A stretch of 64,000 nucleotides of DNA from AV69 sp963742315 (GTDB lineage Bacteria > Verrucomicrobiota > Verrucomicrobiia > Chthoniobacterales > UBA10450): positions 558,001-622,000 of the forward strand of contig CAVULE010000003.1 of assembly GCA_963742315.1 (NCBI GenBank). The letters are read 5' to 3'. The notes under the pieces are model-generated. The model saw only the letters and a program-made list of their open reading frames with translations. It did not search any database and was not told the DNA's origin. The translations under genes and the position numbers were made by a program. This document shows, one piece after another, positions 20,804-29,556 of the stretch (positions are counted from its first letter, which is position 1; each line of letters starts with the position of its first letter).

Positions 20804-21211
20804 ATGAACCGGTCATATCTATCTGTTGGTACAATTTTGTTTGTAATCTTCTTCGCGGCTGGAGCGCTGGTTTGTCTCGTTACCATGCTGGCACTGGCAT
20901 TTCCCGGAAGTTTTCTAGAATCGATCTGGCGGCTGAAGCCAGAGGCACGCGTTCGGTTCCAAGAAGTCGGAAGCGAGACTTCGATCGCGCTGATGGCAAC
21001 GGTCGGAATGGCGTGTGGTCTCGCGGCAGTTGGACTTGCGCGAACTGCTGAATGGGGACGCCGGCTCGCGATTGGAATTCTCGCCACAAATCTTGTCGGC
21101 GACTTCCTAAATGCGCTGCTTCGGCATGATCCGAACACCCTCATAGGGCTTCCGATCGGAGCACTAATGATTTGGTATCTTGTGAGGAAAAAAATCTCAG
21201 CGGAAAAATAG
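20804..21211 (+). CDS. Small multi-helix membrane protein of unknown function
   Basis: 135 residues from the ATG at 20804; a longer frame from 20753 is possible but its first residues are not hydrophobic or conserved-looking. Four membrane segments are visible (SVGTILFVIFFAAGALVCLV, a short one after EVGSETSIALMATVGMACGL, then LAIGILATNLVGDFLNALL and LIGLPIGALMIWYLV). It ends with KKISAEK in the cytoplasm. I do not recognise the family. It is divergent from the kdp operon across the shared control region and could be coregulated. Confidence 0.55.
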   Translation: MNRSYLSVGTILFVIFFAAGALVCLVTMLALAFPGSFLESIWRLKPEARVRFQEVGSETSIALMATVGMACGLAAVGLARTAEWGRRLAIGILATNLVGDFLNALLRHDPNTLIGLPIGALMIWYLVRKKISAEK

Positions 21212-22471
21212 TATCGAGATTACGACGAAGATCGGGAGCAGAATCGGCAGCGCAAATTTCCAAATATATTCGATGAAGTTGGGGGTTCGCACACGCGCGT
21301 GTTCGGCGATTGTTTTCACGAGCAAATTTGGGGCGTTGCCGATGTAAGTCAGCGCGCCAAAAAAAGTGGCGCCTAATGAGATCGCGATCAGCTCGCGGCC
21401 ATTCTGGCCGATGAACCTGGCAACGTGCGACGATTCGTTGATGTCCAAGCCATGAAGCCCGAGAGCGGCCGCGAAGAACGCCAAATACGTCGGTGCGTTA
21501 TCGAGCAACGCCGATAACATGCCAGTCGCCCAGTAGAATGTCAGGTTGGAGTTTAATCCAAGCCTACCAGCCGAGTGTTCCATGAATTCCAAGACCGGAA
21601 TCATGGTCCCGAAAATTCCAAGAAAGAGCCAACCAACTTCCTTGAGCGGAGCAAAAGTGAAATTGTTCGCGTCGCGAATGCGTCTTGGCGTTGCGAGATA
21701 AGATCCGAGCGTGGTCAAAACCACTACTGGCTCGCGCCAGCGTGCTGGCATGGCAACGAGCGCTGCCAATATGACGAATAAGAAGATGAAGTTGTACGCG
21801 CCGTCGCATCTCCATGACGTCAGATCGCTTTCATGGGTTGTTTTTCTGGTCGCGCGAAAATTGATGGAATCGAGAACGAAAAATATGAGGAGAACAATTC
21901 CGATCGTCATCAGCCATTCGCGCCAACAATGTTGCGCGGTCCACCAGAATGGCACGCCTTTCAGAAATCCCAGGAATAATGGCGGGCCCACCGGCAAGAG
22001 CGCGCCGCCAATGTTACTGACCAAGAAAATGAAAAACGCGACGTACATCGGTGCGGCGCGCCCTTTGTTCATCGTGATCCAGGGACGAATGAGAAGGATC
22101 GACGCGGCTATTGTCCCGACCAGATTTGCCAGCCCTGCACCGACAAAAAGAAAGAGTGTATTGCGGGCCGGACTGCTTGGCGCTCGGACGTGCAAATGAA
22201 TGCCGCCGGAAACGACAAAGAAAGAACCAACTACCACCATGAAGGTCACATAATCGATCGAGGCATGGAGGACTCGCGCAGTCTGATGAACGGCAAAAAT
22301 GTGGTAGCTGCACACCACGCCGGCCAAGACGACGCAAAGTTGGTGGTAGTGGCGCTCCCAATGGTATTGCGCGATTAACGGACCCAAGGCGATGGCCAGC
22401 AACAGAATTCCGAACGGCAACATGATCGGCCAGTTTGGCTCCGCGGCGATAACACCTAAGTCCGACACCAT
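21197..22471 (-). CDS. NhaD/CitMHS-like sodium:proton antiporter
   Basis: A 424-residue inner-membrane protein with about 11-12 helices. It carries the ion-transporter-superfamily features ANLVGTIAASILLIRPWI, VSNIGGALLPVGPPLFLGFLKGVPF and, in the second half, SALLDNAPTYLAFFAAALG and FFGALTYIGNAPNLLVKTIAE. These two re-entrant signature regions are typical of NhaD and the CitMHS_2 group annotated as putative Na+/H+ antiporters. It probably serves sodium or pH homeostasis, consistent with the neighbouring K+ locus. Its 3' end overlaps the convergent membrane-protein gene by 15 bases. Confidence 0.8.
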   Translation of the reverse strand: MVSDLGVIAAEPNWPIMLPFGILLLAIALGPLIAQYHWERHYHQLCVVLAGVVCSYHIFAVHQTARVLHASIDYVTFMVVVGSFFVVSGGIHLHVRAPSSPARNTLFLFVGAGLANLVGTIAASILLIRPWITMNKGRAAPMYVAFFIFLVSNIGGALLPVGPPLFLGFLKGVPFWWTAQHCWREWLMTIGIVLLIFFVLDSINFRATRKTTHESDLTSWRCDGAYNFIFLFVILAALVAMPARWREPVVVLTTLGSYLATPRRIRDANNFTFAPLKEVGWLFLGIFGTMIPVLEFMEHSAGRLGLNSNLTFYWATGMLSALLDNAPTYLAFFAAALGLHGLDINESSHVARFIGQNGRELIAISLGATFFGALTYIGNAPNLLVKTIAEHARVRTPNFIEYIWKFALPILLPIFVVISILFFR

Positions 22472-22686
22472 TTCTAATTCCTATTTGGAATGATGAGCGG
22501 AGGCTTGGTCAACCAAACTCGGCGCACTGCTTCAATTACATGATCATTTGCCGGCTTTATCCGACGGCGGCGGCGTGTACGCGAGCGCGCGCGATCGTTC
22601 CAGCGCAACGCTCTGCTCAATTTAATTCGCGGCAGCGTCATCCACGAAGTTTCACATTTATTACCCGAAGAGGTTGACTTGCTCGT

Positions 22687-23754
22687 CTATGCATGAAGAT
22701 CAGCCACTACCTCGATTTCGGCCGTTTGAGGAAACATGTCGAGCGGGGTGATCGAATCGATCCGGAACGATTGTTTTAGAGTGACAAGATCTCGCGCGAG
22801 AGTGGCGGGATTGCAGGAAACGTAAACCAATTGGGTTGGTCGATGTTCGATCAACGTCTCCAGAATCATTTTGCTCAGGCCGGTTGCAGGCGGGTCCACT
22901 ATGACCGCACTGTTTCCTCCGTCCGAGGCGGGTGCGATTGATTGCAATCGCGCGCCGAGCTCCGTCTCCACATCCACCGCAGCGTACGTTTCGTTTTCGT
23001 TCGCGCCTTCCCGTGCAACGGCGATCGCATGCTGGTCCCAATCAATCCCGATCACTTTTCCGAAGCGCCCGCGCAATCGTTTCGAGAAAAATCCGCCACC
23101 ACAATAGGCATCAATGAGCGTGCCACTTGCTGAGCCGAGCAAACGATCCACCAGATCAAGCATCGCGGTGGCGACGGCATCATTCGCCTGAGTAAACACG
23201 CGCAAGGCTTTATCGGCGCGCAAGGTATAATGACCATCACGCGGATGGCTTCCCCTTAATTCAACTAACTGCGCATTAACTTCACTTAACGCAATTGGAC
23301 AACCTTCAATATCGAGCAGTTTGTTCGATTCGCGTCGGAAAAATCCGATCACACCATCGCGCACATGCACCGTGATGCGATTGCGATATTCGTATTCGAT
23401 CGGCGAAGGAATGAATGGGCGCATCGGCGGCTCTTGCAACCTTCCGATTCGCCACAAGGTCTCTTTCACCTGCCGCCATTTCAAGGCCAGTTGATGTTCG
23501 TAATCGATGTGTTGGTAAACGCAGCCGCCGCAACGTCCGAAGTACGGGCAACGCGGCTCGACCCGATGGGGTGAAGCGGTAACAATGTTTTCCAGTTCCG
23601 CCTCGAGAAATTTTTTGTGTTCGCGCGTGATGTTTGCCGAAACTGTTTCTCCGTCGACGACATAAGGCACAAACACCGCCTTACCATTCGTGCGCGCGAC
23701 GCCTTTCCCGCCAAAGGCGACATCGGTGATTTGAAGCTCCACAGCAGCTGTCAT
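22687..23754 (-). CDS. TrmA/RlmD-family RNA (uracil-5-)-methyltransferase
   Basis: 355 residues. An N-terminal TRAM domain (ITDVAFGGKGVARTNGKAVF) is followed by a four-cysteine Fe-S site (CPYFGRCGGCVYQHI) and a Rossmann methyltransferase domain (IDAYCGGGFFSKRLRG). The catalytic pair is in VDPPATGLSKMILE and VYVSCNPATLARDL, where the cysteine attacks uracil C6. The family makes m5U in tRNA or 23S rRNA; which position is modified cannot be told from sequence alone. The ATG sits on the edge of a palindromic repeat at 23751. Confidence 0.88.
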   Translation of the reverse strand: MTAAVELQITDVAFGGKGVARTNGKAVFVPYVVDGETVSANITREHKKFLEAELENIVTASPHRVEPRCPYFGRCGGCVYQHIDYEHQLALKWRQVKETLWRIGRLQEPPMRPFIPSPIEYEYRNRITVHVRDGVIGFFRRESNKLLDIEGCPIALSEVNAQLVELRGSHPRDGHYTLRADKALRVFTQANDAVATAMLDLVDRLLGSASGTLIDAYCGGGFFSKRLRGRFGKVIGIDWDQHAIAVAREGANENETYAAVDVETELGARLQSIAPASDGGNSAVIVDPPATGLSKMILETLIEHRPTQLVYVSCNPATLARDLVTLKQSFRIDSITPLDMFPQTAEIEVVADLHA

Positions 23755-23843
23755 CCCGAGCGAAGTCGAGGGATCCGGGAGAAGTTATCTTTACGCTACC
23801 GCGGCGGGATCCTTCGACTTCGCTGCGCTTCGCTCAGGATGAC
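23751..23843. repeat. Dispersed palindromic repeat, copy 2
   Basis: The left arm TCATCCCGAGCGAAGTCGAG pairs with the right arm CTTCGCTCAGGATGA; inner arms GGATCC...GGATCC also match. It separates the methyltransferase gene from the TIGR04073-like gene and touches the start codon of the former. Confidence 0.8.
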
Positions 23844-23857
23844 TGAGTTTAGGGCAA

Positions 23858-24259
23858 TTAATAATCGCGCACGTAAGGGTATTTCGTCTCGTTGCCGAGC
23901 TCAGGCGGGAACTCCGCGTAGCCGGCATGGATCCACGGAATATCGCTTGGCAGTAACGGATAATAGCTTTGCCGATACGCCGGCACAGGCCAGAGCAGAA
24001 TTTCGAGCAAGCCGGCGACGTGTCGCGCCGCCGAACGTCCAACGCCCCGGACAACACCGTAGCCGGCGGCAGCAGAATTGCCTTCGTTGGTGTTAACTGT
24101 CGCAATCGTCACCGGGATTTCTGCTGGGGCGAGAAAGAAATTAGCGAAGCCGCGACCGAGCTTACGCGTCGGTCCATAATCGTTTGAGGGTGGATCGTGA
24201 ATATCCGCCAGTGCGGAACTGGCAAGCGCAAGACCGGCGAGGAAGACAATGATTTTCAT
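23858..24259 (-). CDS. Exosortase-system-associated protein, TIGR04073-like
   Basis: 133 residues from the ATG at 24259 (a TTG at 24280 is less likely). A signal peptide (MKIIVFLAGLALASSALA) precedes a short mature protein with GPTRKLGRGFANFFLAPAEIP and GYGVVRGVGRSAARHVAGLLEILLWPVP. This K-L-x-R-G-x-x-N...EIP pattern is what I recall for the small proteins described as exosortase-associated in Verrucomicrobia and Lentisphaerae. The function is unknown; no exosortase gene lies in this window. Confidence 0.7.
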   Translation of the reverse strand: MKIIVFLAGLALASSALADIHDPPSNDYGPTRKLGRGFANFFLAPAEIPVTIATVNTNEGNSAAAGYGVVRGVGRSAARHVAGLLEILLWPVPAYRQSYYPLLPSDIPWIHAGYAEFPPELGNETKYPYVRDY

Positions 24260-24301
24260 ACGCAACTTGAATTGGAGCAAAAAGGGAACAATTTCACAAT
24301 C

Positions 24302-25270
24302 CTATTTTCGTGGGTCGCTGGCCGCTTGGTTCCGTGTCATGAAAATGGACGCGCAAATCGTAATGGCCAGAACCGCGACAATGACCACTAGTGAGATGTA
24401 ATTCGGGATCGGAAAGAGCTTGGACAGAGTCATTTTAATTCCAACAAAAACGAGAATGACGGAGAGGCCGCCCCGAAGGTAAACAAACCGATTCATCAAA
24501 TTAGCCAGCAGAAAGTAGAGGGAGCGCAATCCGAGAATCGCGCAAATATTCGAGGTATAGACGATGAAGGTGTCTTGAGTGATGGCGAAGACGGCCGGAA
24601 TGGAATCGACCGCGAAGACAAGGTCCATCACGTCGATCACGAGCAAAACCAGCGCCAGCGGAGTGAGCATGAGCCGCCCGTCAATCCGAGCGGTGAAATG
24701 TGAACCGCGAAAGTCCTGCGTTACCGGCATAAATTTGCGACACATCCGCAGGAACCAGCTGTCGCCAAAGTCAGTTTGCTGTTTGCTGAAGGCCATCCGG
24801 ATCCCAGTAATGATTAGAAAAACGCCGAAAACGTAGAGGATGAAGTGGAACCTGGAGACGAGGGAAACACCCAACCAGATCATTATCCCGCGCATGACCA
24901 ACGCGCCCAGGATGCCCCATACTAAAACACGATGTTGTGAAATCGGCGGGACTTTGAAATAGGTGAAGATGAGAACGAAAACAAAAATGTTATCGACACT
25001 GAGCGAATACTCAATGAGGTAGCCGGTGAGGAAATCCAAAGCACGGTCCGGCCCTTGCGTTTGGGCGACAACCAGGCTGAAGCCGAGCGAGAGCACCACC
25101 CAAAGCAGACTGCGTAACGTCGCCGCCCGCATCGTCAGCGCACGATGGCGCCGTTTGAAGCTGGCCAAGTCAACCGCGAGGGCAATGAAAACGCCAATAT
25201 GAAATGTGATCCAAAACCAAATGCTCGTCGGCACGGCGGCAACCGTTTCACGTTGCGTGAAGGGCCGCAA
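24302..25270 (-). CDS. TerC/Alx family integral membrane protein
   Basis: 322 residues, about nine helices. The family core is clear: YLIEYSLSVDNIFVFVLIF, MRGIMIWLGVSLVSRFH, and MDLVFAVDSIPAVFAITQDTFIVYTSNICAILGLRSLYFLL. The acidic residues in SVDNIFV and AVDSIPA are conserved in TerC proteins, which are linked to manganese export and metal loading of exported enzymes. The start is uncertain: TTG at 25270 or a GTG a few codons later. The 72-bp space to greA is too short for a yybP-ykoY manganese riboswitch. Confidence 0.9.
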   Translation of the reverse strand: MRPFTQRETVAAVPTSIWFWITFHIGVFIALAVDLASFKRRHRALTMRAATLRSLLWVVLSLGFSLVVAQTQGPDRALDFLTGYLIEYSLSVDNIFVFVLIFTYFKVPPISQHRVLVWGILGALVMRGIMIWLGVSLVSRFHFILYVFGVFLIITGIRMAFSKQQTDFGDSWFLRMCRKFMPVTQDFRGSHFTARIDGRLMLTPLALVLLVIDVMDLVFAVDSIPAVFAITQDTFIVYTSNICAILGLRSLYFLLANLMNRFVYLRGGLSVILVFVGIKMTLSKLFPIPNYISLVVIVAVLAITICASIFMTRNQAASDPRK

Positions 25271-25342
25271 TCCGAAACACCAAAAGCACCTCCAATTTTC
25301 TCTCGCGCGCTGGAACGTTTTTCGTAGGGTGAACGACCGCGA

Positions 25343-27223
25343 ATGGATGCTGAGTTGGAAAAGCTTGTCGAATCAGGAAAGCTGACGACAAAAGCGGCCG
25401 AGCAATTGGAGCAATTACGCCCCGGCTCATTTTGTCTGCACAAGAGTTGGGGATTCGGGCAGGTGGCGGAGTGGAATCTGTTGCTCAATCAGATCGTGAT
25501 CGATTTCAAAACCAAAGCGAGGCATCCGATGCAGCTGGCTTACGCCGCGGAAAATCTGACACCAATCCCCGCCGGCCATTTTCTCGCGCGCAAGGTAAGG
25601 GAGCCCGATGCGATCAAGGCGGCCTTAAAGTCGGATCCGGCAGCAGTGGTGCGTAACATCCTGGAAGGGTTCGACGGCAAAGCCACCCTCGCTCAGATCA
25701 GCGAGGTGCTGGTGGGCGATTTGTTCACTGAAACGGAATGGAAGCGGTGGTGGACGAGCGCGAAAAAAGCAATGAAGTCCAGCGGTTACTTTTCGGTCCC
25801 GGCAAAGAAATCGGAGCCGATCGCATTGCGGGGCGAGCCGGTCTCGCGCGCGGACGAGCTCCTCACATTTTTTAATCAGACTCGCCAGTCTAAAGAGCAG
25901 GCCGCCGCACTCGACCAAATCATTAAATTCCATCACGAATTTAAAGATCCGAAAACGCAATTGCAGCCGATCGTGGAAAAAATCGAGAGTACCGCTGCGC
26001 AAAATCAAAAATTGCATTCCCCGCTCACCTTCGAGCTTGTCCTGGCGCGAGATGATTTGCTCGCGCGCGTTCCGGAATTGACGATCACCCGGCCCGACCT
26101 CACTCTCGAGCGTTTGATTTCGGAAGAGGAACCGCGTCTGACCGAGATTCTTTCGAAGCTTCCGTCAGCCAAAGAGCGTCGCGTTTTGCAAGCACTGCCG
26201 CGGGCGCTCGGCGATGCCTGGTCCAGGCGCGCCTGGCGAATGATGGTCTCGAATAACCCGCGGCTCGTTGCACAAATTCCAAAGATTTTCGCCGAGAACG
26301 GGAAGATTGACGAGCTGCGCACATTGTTGGAACGCGCCGTGCGCGAACATTCCGCCAGCAGCGAAATGATGTTCTGGCTCTGCCGCGAACGCGCCAACTG
26401 GCCGGAGCTGATTACGCCAGAAATTTTGCCGGCCATCTTATCCGCGATCGAACGCGACCAGCATAACGAGACCTCGCGCTCGTCCCGTTTACGCGATCTG
26501 TTGCTCGATGATCGCGAACTAATTGGGGATATTTTCGCGAACTCGGAGGTCGGCGCCGCACGCGACGTCATGCGCCGCTTATTGCTTACTCCGGTGTTCG
26601 ATAACCTAACCAAACGCTCACTTATGGCGCGCGTGATCAAGCTGTATCCGGAACTGGAAAGCATGGCGACCGGAGCGCAGCCCGAAGAAAAAACGGAAAC
26701 GCTTGTTGTTTCCTGGAGCAGCCTGCGCAAAAGGCAGGAGGAATACGAAGAGATCGTGAACAAGAAAATTCCCGAGAATTCAAAGGAGATTGGGGTGGCG
26801 CGTTCTTATGGCGACTTGCGGGAAAATTTCGAATTCAAAGCAGCCAAGCAAATGCAAGCCGTTCTAATGCGGCGCAAGTCCGAGCTCGAACAAATGTTGC
26901 ACCGCGCCCGCGGCACCGATTTCTCCAACGCCGACACCTTCCAGGTTTCCATTGGCACGATTGTGACATTGCGCGATGTGGATTCGGCGCAGGAAGAAAG
27001 TTATTCCATCCTTGGCGCCTGGGACGGCGACCCTGAGCGTCACATCATCTCCTATCAGACTGCAATCGGACAGGCTCTCTTGGGCAAAAAGCGCGGTGAA
27101 CGTGTCACTCTCAACACCGATCACGGCACTGCCACCTACGAAGTGCTCGCGATTAGCTCCGCTCCGCTCGATATTGCGCCAGCCTTAGCCGAAGATCAGG
27201 GAGTGGCGCTGGGTGCCGGATAA
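25343..27223 (+). CDS. greA: Long GreA/GreB-family transcription elongation factor
   Basis: 626 residues, about four times a standard GreA. The last ~150 residues are the GreA core. It has a coiled coil with the tip motif YGDLRENFEFKAAKQMQAVL, whose Asp and Glu correspond to the catalytic acids that stimulate RNA polymerase cleavage of backtracked RNA. A FKBP-like C-domain follows (VSIGTIVTLRDVD, YQTAIGQALLGKKRGE). The ~470 N-terminal residues are helical, repeat-like and without a motif I recognise beyond an opening segment shared by PVC-group long GreA proteins, including the chlamydial one. It is divergent from terC. Confidence 0.85.
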   Translation: MDAELEKLVESGKLTTKAAEQLEQLRPGSFCLHKSWGFGQVAEWNLLLNQIVIDFKTKARHPMQLAYAAENLTPIPAGHFLARKVREPDAIKAALKSDPAAVVRNILEGFDGKATLAQISEVLVGDLFTETEWKRWWTSAKKAMKSSGYFSVPAKKSEPIALRGEPVSRADELLTFFNQTRQSKEQAAALDQIIKFHHEFKDPKTQLQPIVEKIESTAAQNQKLHSPLTFELVLARDDLLARVPELTITRPDLTLERLISEEEPRLTEILSKLPSAKERRVLQALPRALGDAWSRRAWRMMVSNNPRLVAQIPKIFAENGKIDELRTLLERAVREHSASSEMMFWLCRERANWPELITPEILPAILSAIERDQHNETSRSSRLRDLLLDDRELIGDIFANSEVGAARDVMRRLLLTPVFDNLTKRSLMARVIKLYPELESMATGAQPEEKTETLVVSWSSLRKRQEEYEEIVNKKIPENSKEIGVARSYGDLRENFEFKAAKQMQAVLMRRKSELEQMLHRARGTDFSNADTFQVSIGTIVTLRDVDSAQEESYSILGAWDGDPERHIISYQTAIGQALLGKKRGERVTLNTDHGTATYEVLAISSAPLDIAPALAEDQGVALGAG

Positions 27224-27465
27224 TCAGGCGCCGTTCGTGGCTCCGCCTCGTGGCGATTTAAGGCCGAGAGCAGAACCCAGATCAAACCGAAGGTCACCAT
27301 GCTGACCGCGAAGATGGCCGCGATCCATTTTGCTTTCAGATTTCGCTGAACTTTTCGCCCAGCCAACATCGCCGCCACGAAGATAAGAACCGCCGCCGCC
27401 GCGAAATAAACCGCGCTGTTAATTTGTTGCGTCTCGACCGCGCCGATAACAATGCCGGCTAGCAT
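27196..27465 (-). CDS. Hypothetical small membrane protein
   Basis: 89 residues from the ATG at 27465 (a GTG at 27525 would add 20). Two to three hydrophobic segments are visible (MLAGIVIGAV, AVYFAAAAVLIFVAAMLAG, WIAAIFAVSMVTFGLIWVLL) separated by a basic loop (RKVQRNLKAK). It ends in a polar tail that overlaps the 3' end of greA by 28 bases. No family recognised. The membrane pattern supports a real gene, but only moderately. Confidence 0.45.
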   Translation of the reverse strand: MLAGIVIGAVETQQINSAVYFAAAAVLIFVAAMLAGRKVQRNLKAKWIAAIFAVSMVTFGLIWVLLSALNRHEAEPRTAPDYPAPSATP

Positions 27466-27591
27466 CGGTGCTTTATAATAGGCTTTCGGCCCTTGGCCAG
27501 CGGGAAAATTCGGCCCCCGATCCACTGTGGCGGCAGCCGTACCGGTTGCGTCGACCAGAATGGAGGAACATGATCACTCAGTTGACTGGAA

Positions 27592-27999
27592 CACAGACTT
27601 TCCAGTCTGTGCGCCCAGCGGAGTTGTACTCCGCTGAACCCGCTACAGCGGAGAAAATCTCCGCTAGGCACACAACGCAAAATACGTGTTTAGCGTTGCC
27701 CTGATATCGCATTTCATTAACACCTCGCTTCAGCGAGGTGCATGGCCGACTCTTCTAGCACAACCACTTAGCGGTTTTCTTCTTCACCGACAAAAAACCG
27801 CTGAAGCGGATATGGGCTCTCTCAGAGCGTCGTTAACACCCAGCCAAAGCAGGGTGTTAATGAGAGGGTCAGTTAACGCCCAAACACATACAGGGCAAAT
27901 GCTCCCCCCTTGCGCCCAATTTAACGCCAAGCAGATCTATGCCTGTTTCCCATCCGCAGCTTAGAAGATCGCCGGATGTGGATTAAAACATCCGGCGAT
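27592..27999. repeat. Cluster of small hairpins in a gene-free stretch
   Basis: No gene is seen between about 27530 and 28033. Instead there is a row of compact palindromes: CACAGACTTTCCAGTCTGTG (27592-27611), CAGCGGAGTTGTACTCCGCT (27616-), AGCGGAGAAAATCTCCGCT (27647-27665), CACCTCGCTTCAGCGAGGTG (27721-27740), ACACCC...GGGTGT (27836-27858) and a last hairpin TCGCCGGATGT...ACATCCGGCGA (27969-27998). The last could end transcription of the gene at 28034-28351, although no T-run follows it. Confidence 0.65.
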
Positions 28000-28033
28000 T
28001 CAACTAACGAAACTTGGATTTTCTACCCGAAAG

Positions 28034-28351
28034 TTACGACTTCGGCGAAGCGGCCGGGCTCGCTTTTTCCTTCTTCGTTCCTTTCTCGGCCTTGGCTGTC
28101 TTCACTTCCACATCTTTCGCCGTCATCGTGTAGGTGATGTGAGCCTTGTCGCCGACCTTCACGTCGCCGTTGACCTTGGTGTTGGAATCGCGATCCACTT
28201 CCCAACGGTCCTTCCCCTTTTGCACAACGATCATCGAATCGTTTACTTCAAGGACTGGTCCGGTGACTTCATAAGTCTTGGCTCCGGCAAACGCCATGCC
28301 GCTGAGCACCAAACTCGCCGCTGCGATCAAACTAAATGTTTTTGTTTTCAT
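28034..28351 (-). CDS. Secreted hypothetical protein
   Basis: 105 residues from the ATG at 28351; a longer frame reaching 28531 runs into the ferritin gene and lacks a signal sequence, so it is not used. The signal peptide MKTKTFSLIAAASLVLSGMA is followed by FAGAKTYEVTGPVLEVNDSMIVVQKGKDRWEVDRD-like beta-strand sequence. This resembles small OB-like 'DUF5666-type' domains that measure out metal- or RNA-independent secreted proteins, but no assignment is safe. The C-terminus is Lys/Glu/Ala-rich and disordered. Confidence 0.7.
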   Translation of the reverse strand: MKTKTFSLIAAASLVLSGMAFAGAKTYEVTGPVLEVNDSMIVVQKGKDRWEVDRDSNTKVNGDVKVGDKAHITYTMTAKDVEVKTAKAEKGTKKEKASPAASPKS

Positions 28352-28527
28352 AGGTTGATCGATTAGACGGCTCGGGCGGAATCTATTCAAGATTTTTTGC
28401 CCGTAGCGCTTCTGGTCAGGCAGAGGATGAATGCGTCGGAAAATTATAGCTATTATTAAAATACATAAATCGGGCACGCTGTTTGTTTTTCTTCCCAAGC
28501 GTGAACGCTGGAGCTGGTCGAAGCCTC

Positions 28528-29040
28528 TCACTCCTTCGGCGGCTCCGGCATTGTTCTCAGCCCGACGCGAGCGAGGTATTCATCTGCTTGGAGAAGGTCA
28601 GTTCCAGCGCGCTCGATGATCTTCAGCAGATTATCCATCGACGAAACCTCTTCGAGTTGTTCGGTCAGGAACCACTGCAGGAAGTTGATCGTGATGTAAT
28701 CGTTCTGCTTCCGCGCCAATCCCACCAGGCCGTTGATTTGCTGAGTCACGTGAATTTCCTGGTCAAGCGAAAGCTTGACCGCATCGCGCGCCGTTTTGAA
28801 TTTCGATTTGGGGGCATCGATCGCCGGGATCACCACACGTCCGCCGGCATCGACCACATATTTGATAAAGCGCAGGGCGTGCCCTTTCTCTTCCTCGGCC
28901 TGCTGGAAGAAATGCTGCGATAACTGCGGCAACGCTTCAGCCGCAAAATGCGCAGCAATCGCATAGTACTGCAGCTCCGCGCTGAACTCGTATCCGATCT
29001 GTTCGTTGATGGCATCAATAACCTTTTGACTCGTTAACAT
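28528..29040 (-). CDS. ftnA: Ferritin (non-haem, Ftn type)
   Basis: 170 residues, the usual length. The four-helix ferroxidase ligands are visible: Glu in INEQIGYEFSAELQYY, the EEEKGHALRF motif and Glu/Gln in FLTEQLEEVSSMDNLL. It stores iron as a 24-mer in the cytoplasm and protects against Fenton chemistry. It lies downstream of the rRNA unit in the same direction but beyond two terminators, so it should have its own promoter in the 29041-29239 gap, where I found none with confidence. Confidence 0.94.
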   Translation of the reverse strand: MLTSQKVIDAINEQIGYEFSAELQYYAIAAHFAAEALPQLSQHFFQQAEEEKGHALRFIKYVVDAGGRVVIPAIDAPKSKFKTARDAVKLSLDQEIHVTQQINGLVGLARKQNDYITINFLQWFLTEQLEEVSSMDNLLKIIERAGTDLLQADEYLARVGLRTMPEPPKE

Positions 29041-29239
29041 AACGAGAGCTTACCGCGGATTGTCCGCCTTTCCAGACTGCGGCGCAGGCAAACGCAAACT
29101 AAAAGACCCGTGACTTTGCATCCCGGTTCTTGTGCGCTCTTGTGAGACGGCGTGGAAATAGACCGTCCATGTCTAGAGAAATTGAGGGTCGATCAGCCTC
29201 CGCCAAGGCTACGGCGCGACGGGCCAGTCGACGCGGTAC

Positions 29240-29276
29240 AAAAAAAGCCCAGGCCCGAAAGCTTTCGGGGCTGGGT
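29240..29276 (-). terminator. Intrinsic terminator after the 5S-like gene
   Basis: On the minus strand an inverted repeat (CCCAGCCCCGAAAG / CTTTCGGGCCTGGG, one mismatch) is followed directly by a run of seven T. This is a strong Rho-independent terminator placed right after the 3' end of the 5S-like sequence. Confidence 0.85.
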
Positions 29277-29277
29277 T

Positions 29278-29399
29278 CCGGCGACGTCCTACTGATTCGT
29301 TCGCTCCCGCGCACACACCCCCGCTACCCTCGCGGGCTTGACCGTCTACCCGCCGGCTTTTCAGCACGGCGTGTTCTCTGCTCGAGTAGGCGTGCCAGA
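29278..29399 (-). rRNA. Diverged 5S rRNA-like gene or pseudogene
   Basis: The minus strand ends in AGTAGGACGTCGCCGG, nearly identical to the end of the true 5S gene (AGTAGGACGTCGCCAG). It begins with TCTGGC, which still pairs with GCCGG at the end as helix I. In between, GAACACGCCGTGCTGAAA parallels the 5S segment GAACACGGCAGTGAAA, and GAGGGTAGCG parallels GATGGTAGTG. Length (~122) is right for 5S, but the remaining interior differs strongly. It has its own terminator. It may be a decaying second copy, a specialised 5S variant or a derived small RNA. Confidence 0.5.
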
Positions 29400-29404
29400 A
29401 ATGT

Positions 29405-29439
29405 AAAAACCCCACTGGGATAAACCCAGTGGGGTTTTA
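29405..29439 (-). terminator. Intrinsic terminator after the 5S rRNA gene
   Basis: On the minus strand ACCCCACTGGG / CCCAGTGGGGT form a perfect stem with a short loop, followed by five T. It begins a few bases after the 3' end of 5S rRNA and should end the rRNA transcript. Confidence 0.88.
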
Positions 29440-29441
29440 GT

Positions 29442-29556
29442 TCTGGCGACGTCCTACTCTCGCGCGGCCTATCGCCGCACTACCATCGGGGCTGCAGCGT
29501 TTCACTGCCGTGTTCGGAATGGGAACGGGTGGTGCCACTGCGCTATTATCACCAGA
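29442..29556 (-). rRNA. rrf: 5S ribosomal RNA
   Basis: The minus strand reads TCTGGTGATAATAGCGC at the 5' end, then CACCCGTTCCCATTCCGAAC and GGCAGTGAAACGC, and ends GCGAGAGTAGGACGTCGCCA. These are the standard 5S loop and helix sequences, and the two ends pair as helix I. Boundaries are by that pairing, about 115 nt. It lies about 230 bp after the 23S gene in the same direction. Confidence 0.95.

Noticed and set aside
25271..25342. Possible yybP-ykoY manganese riboswitch ahead of terC
   Set aside because: The space is only 72 bp and lacks the expected paired elements.
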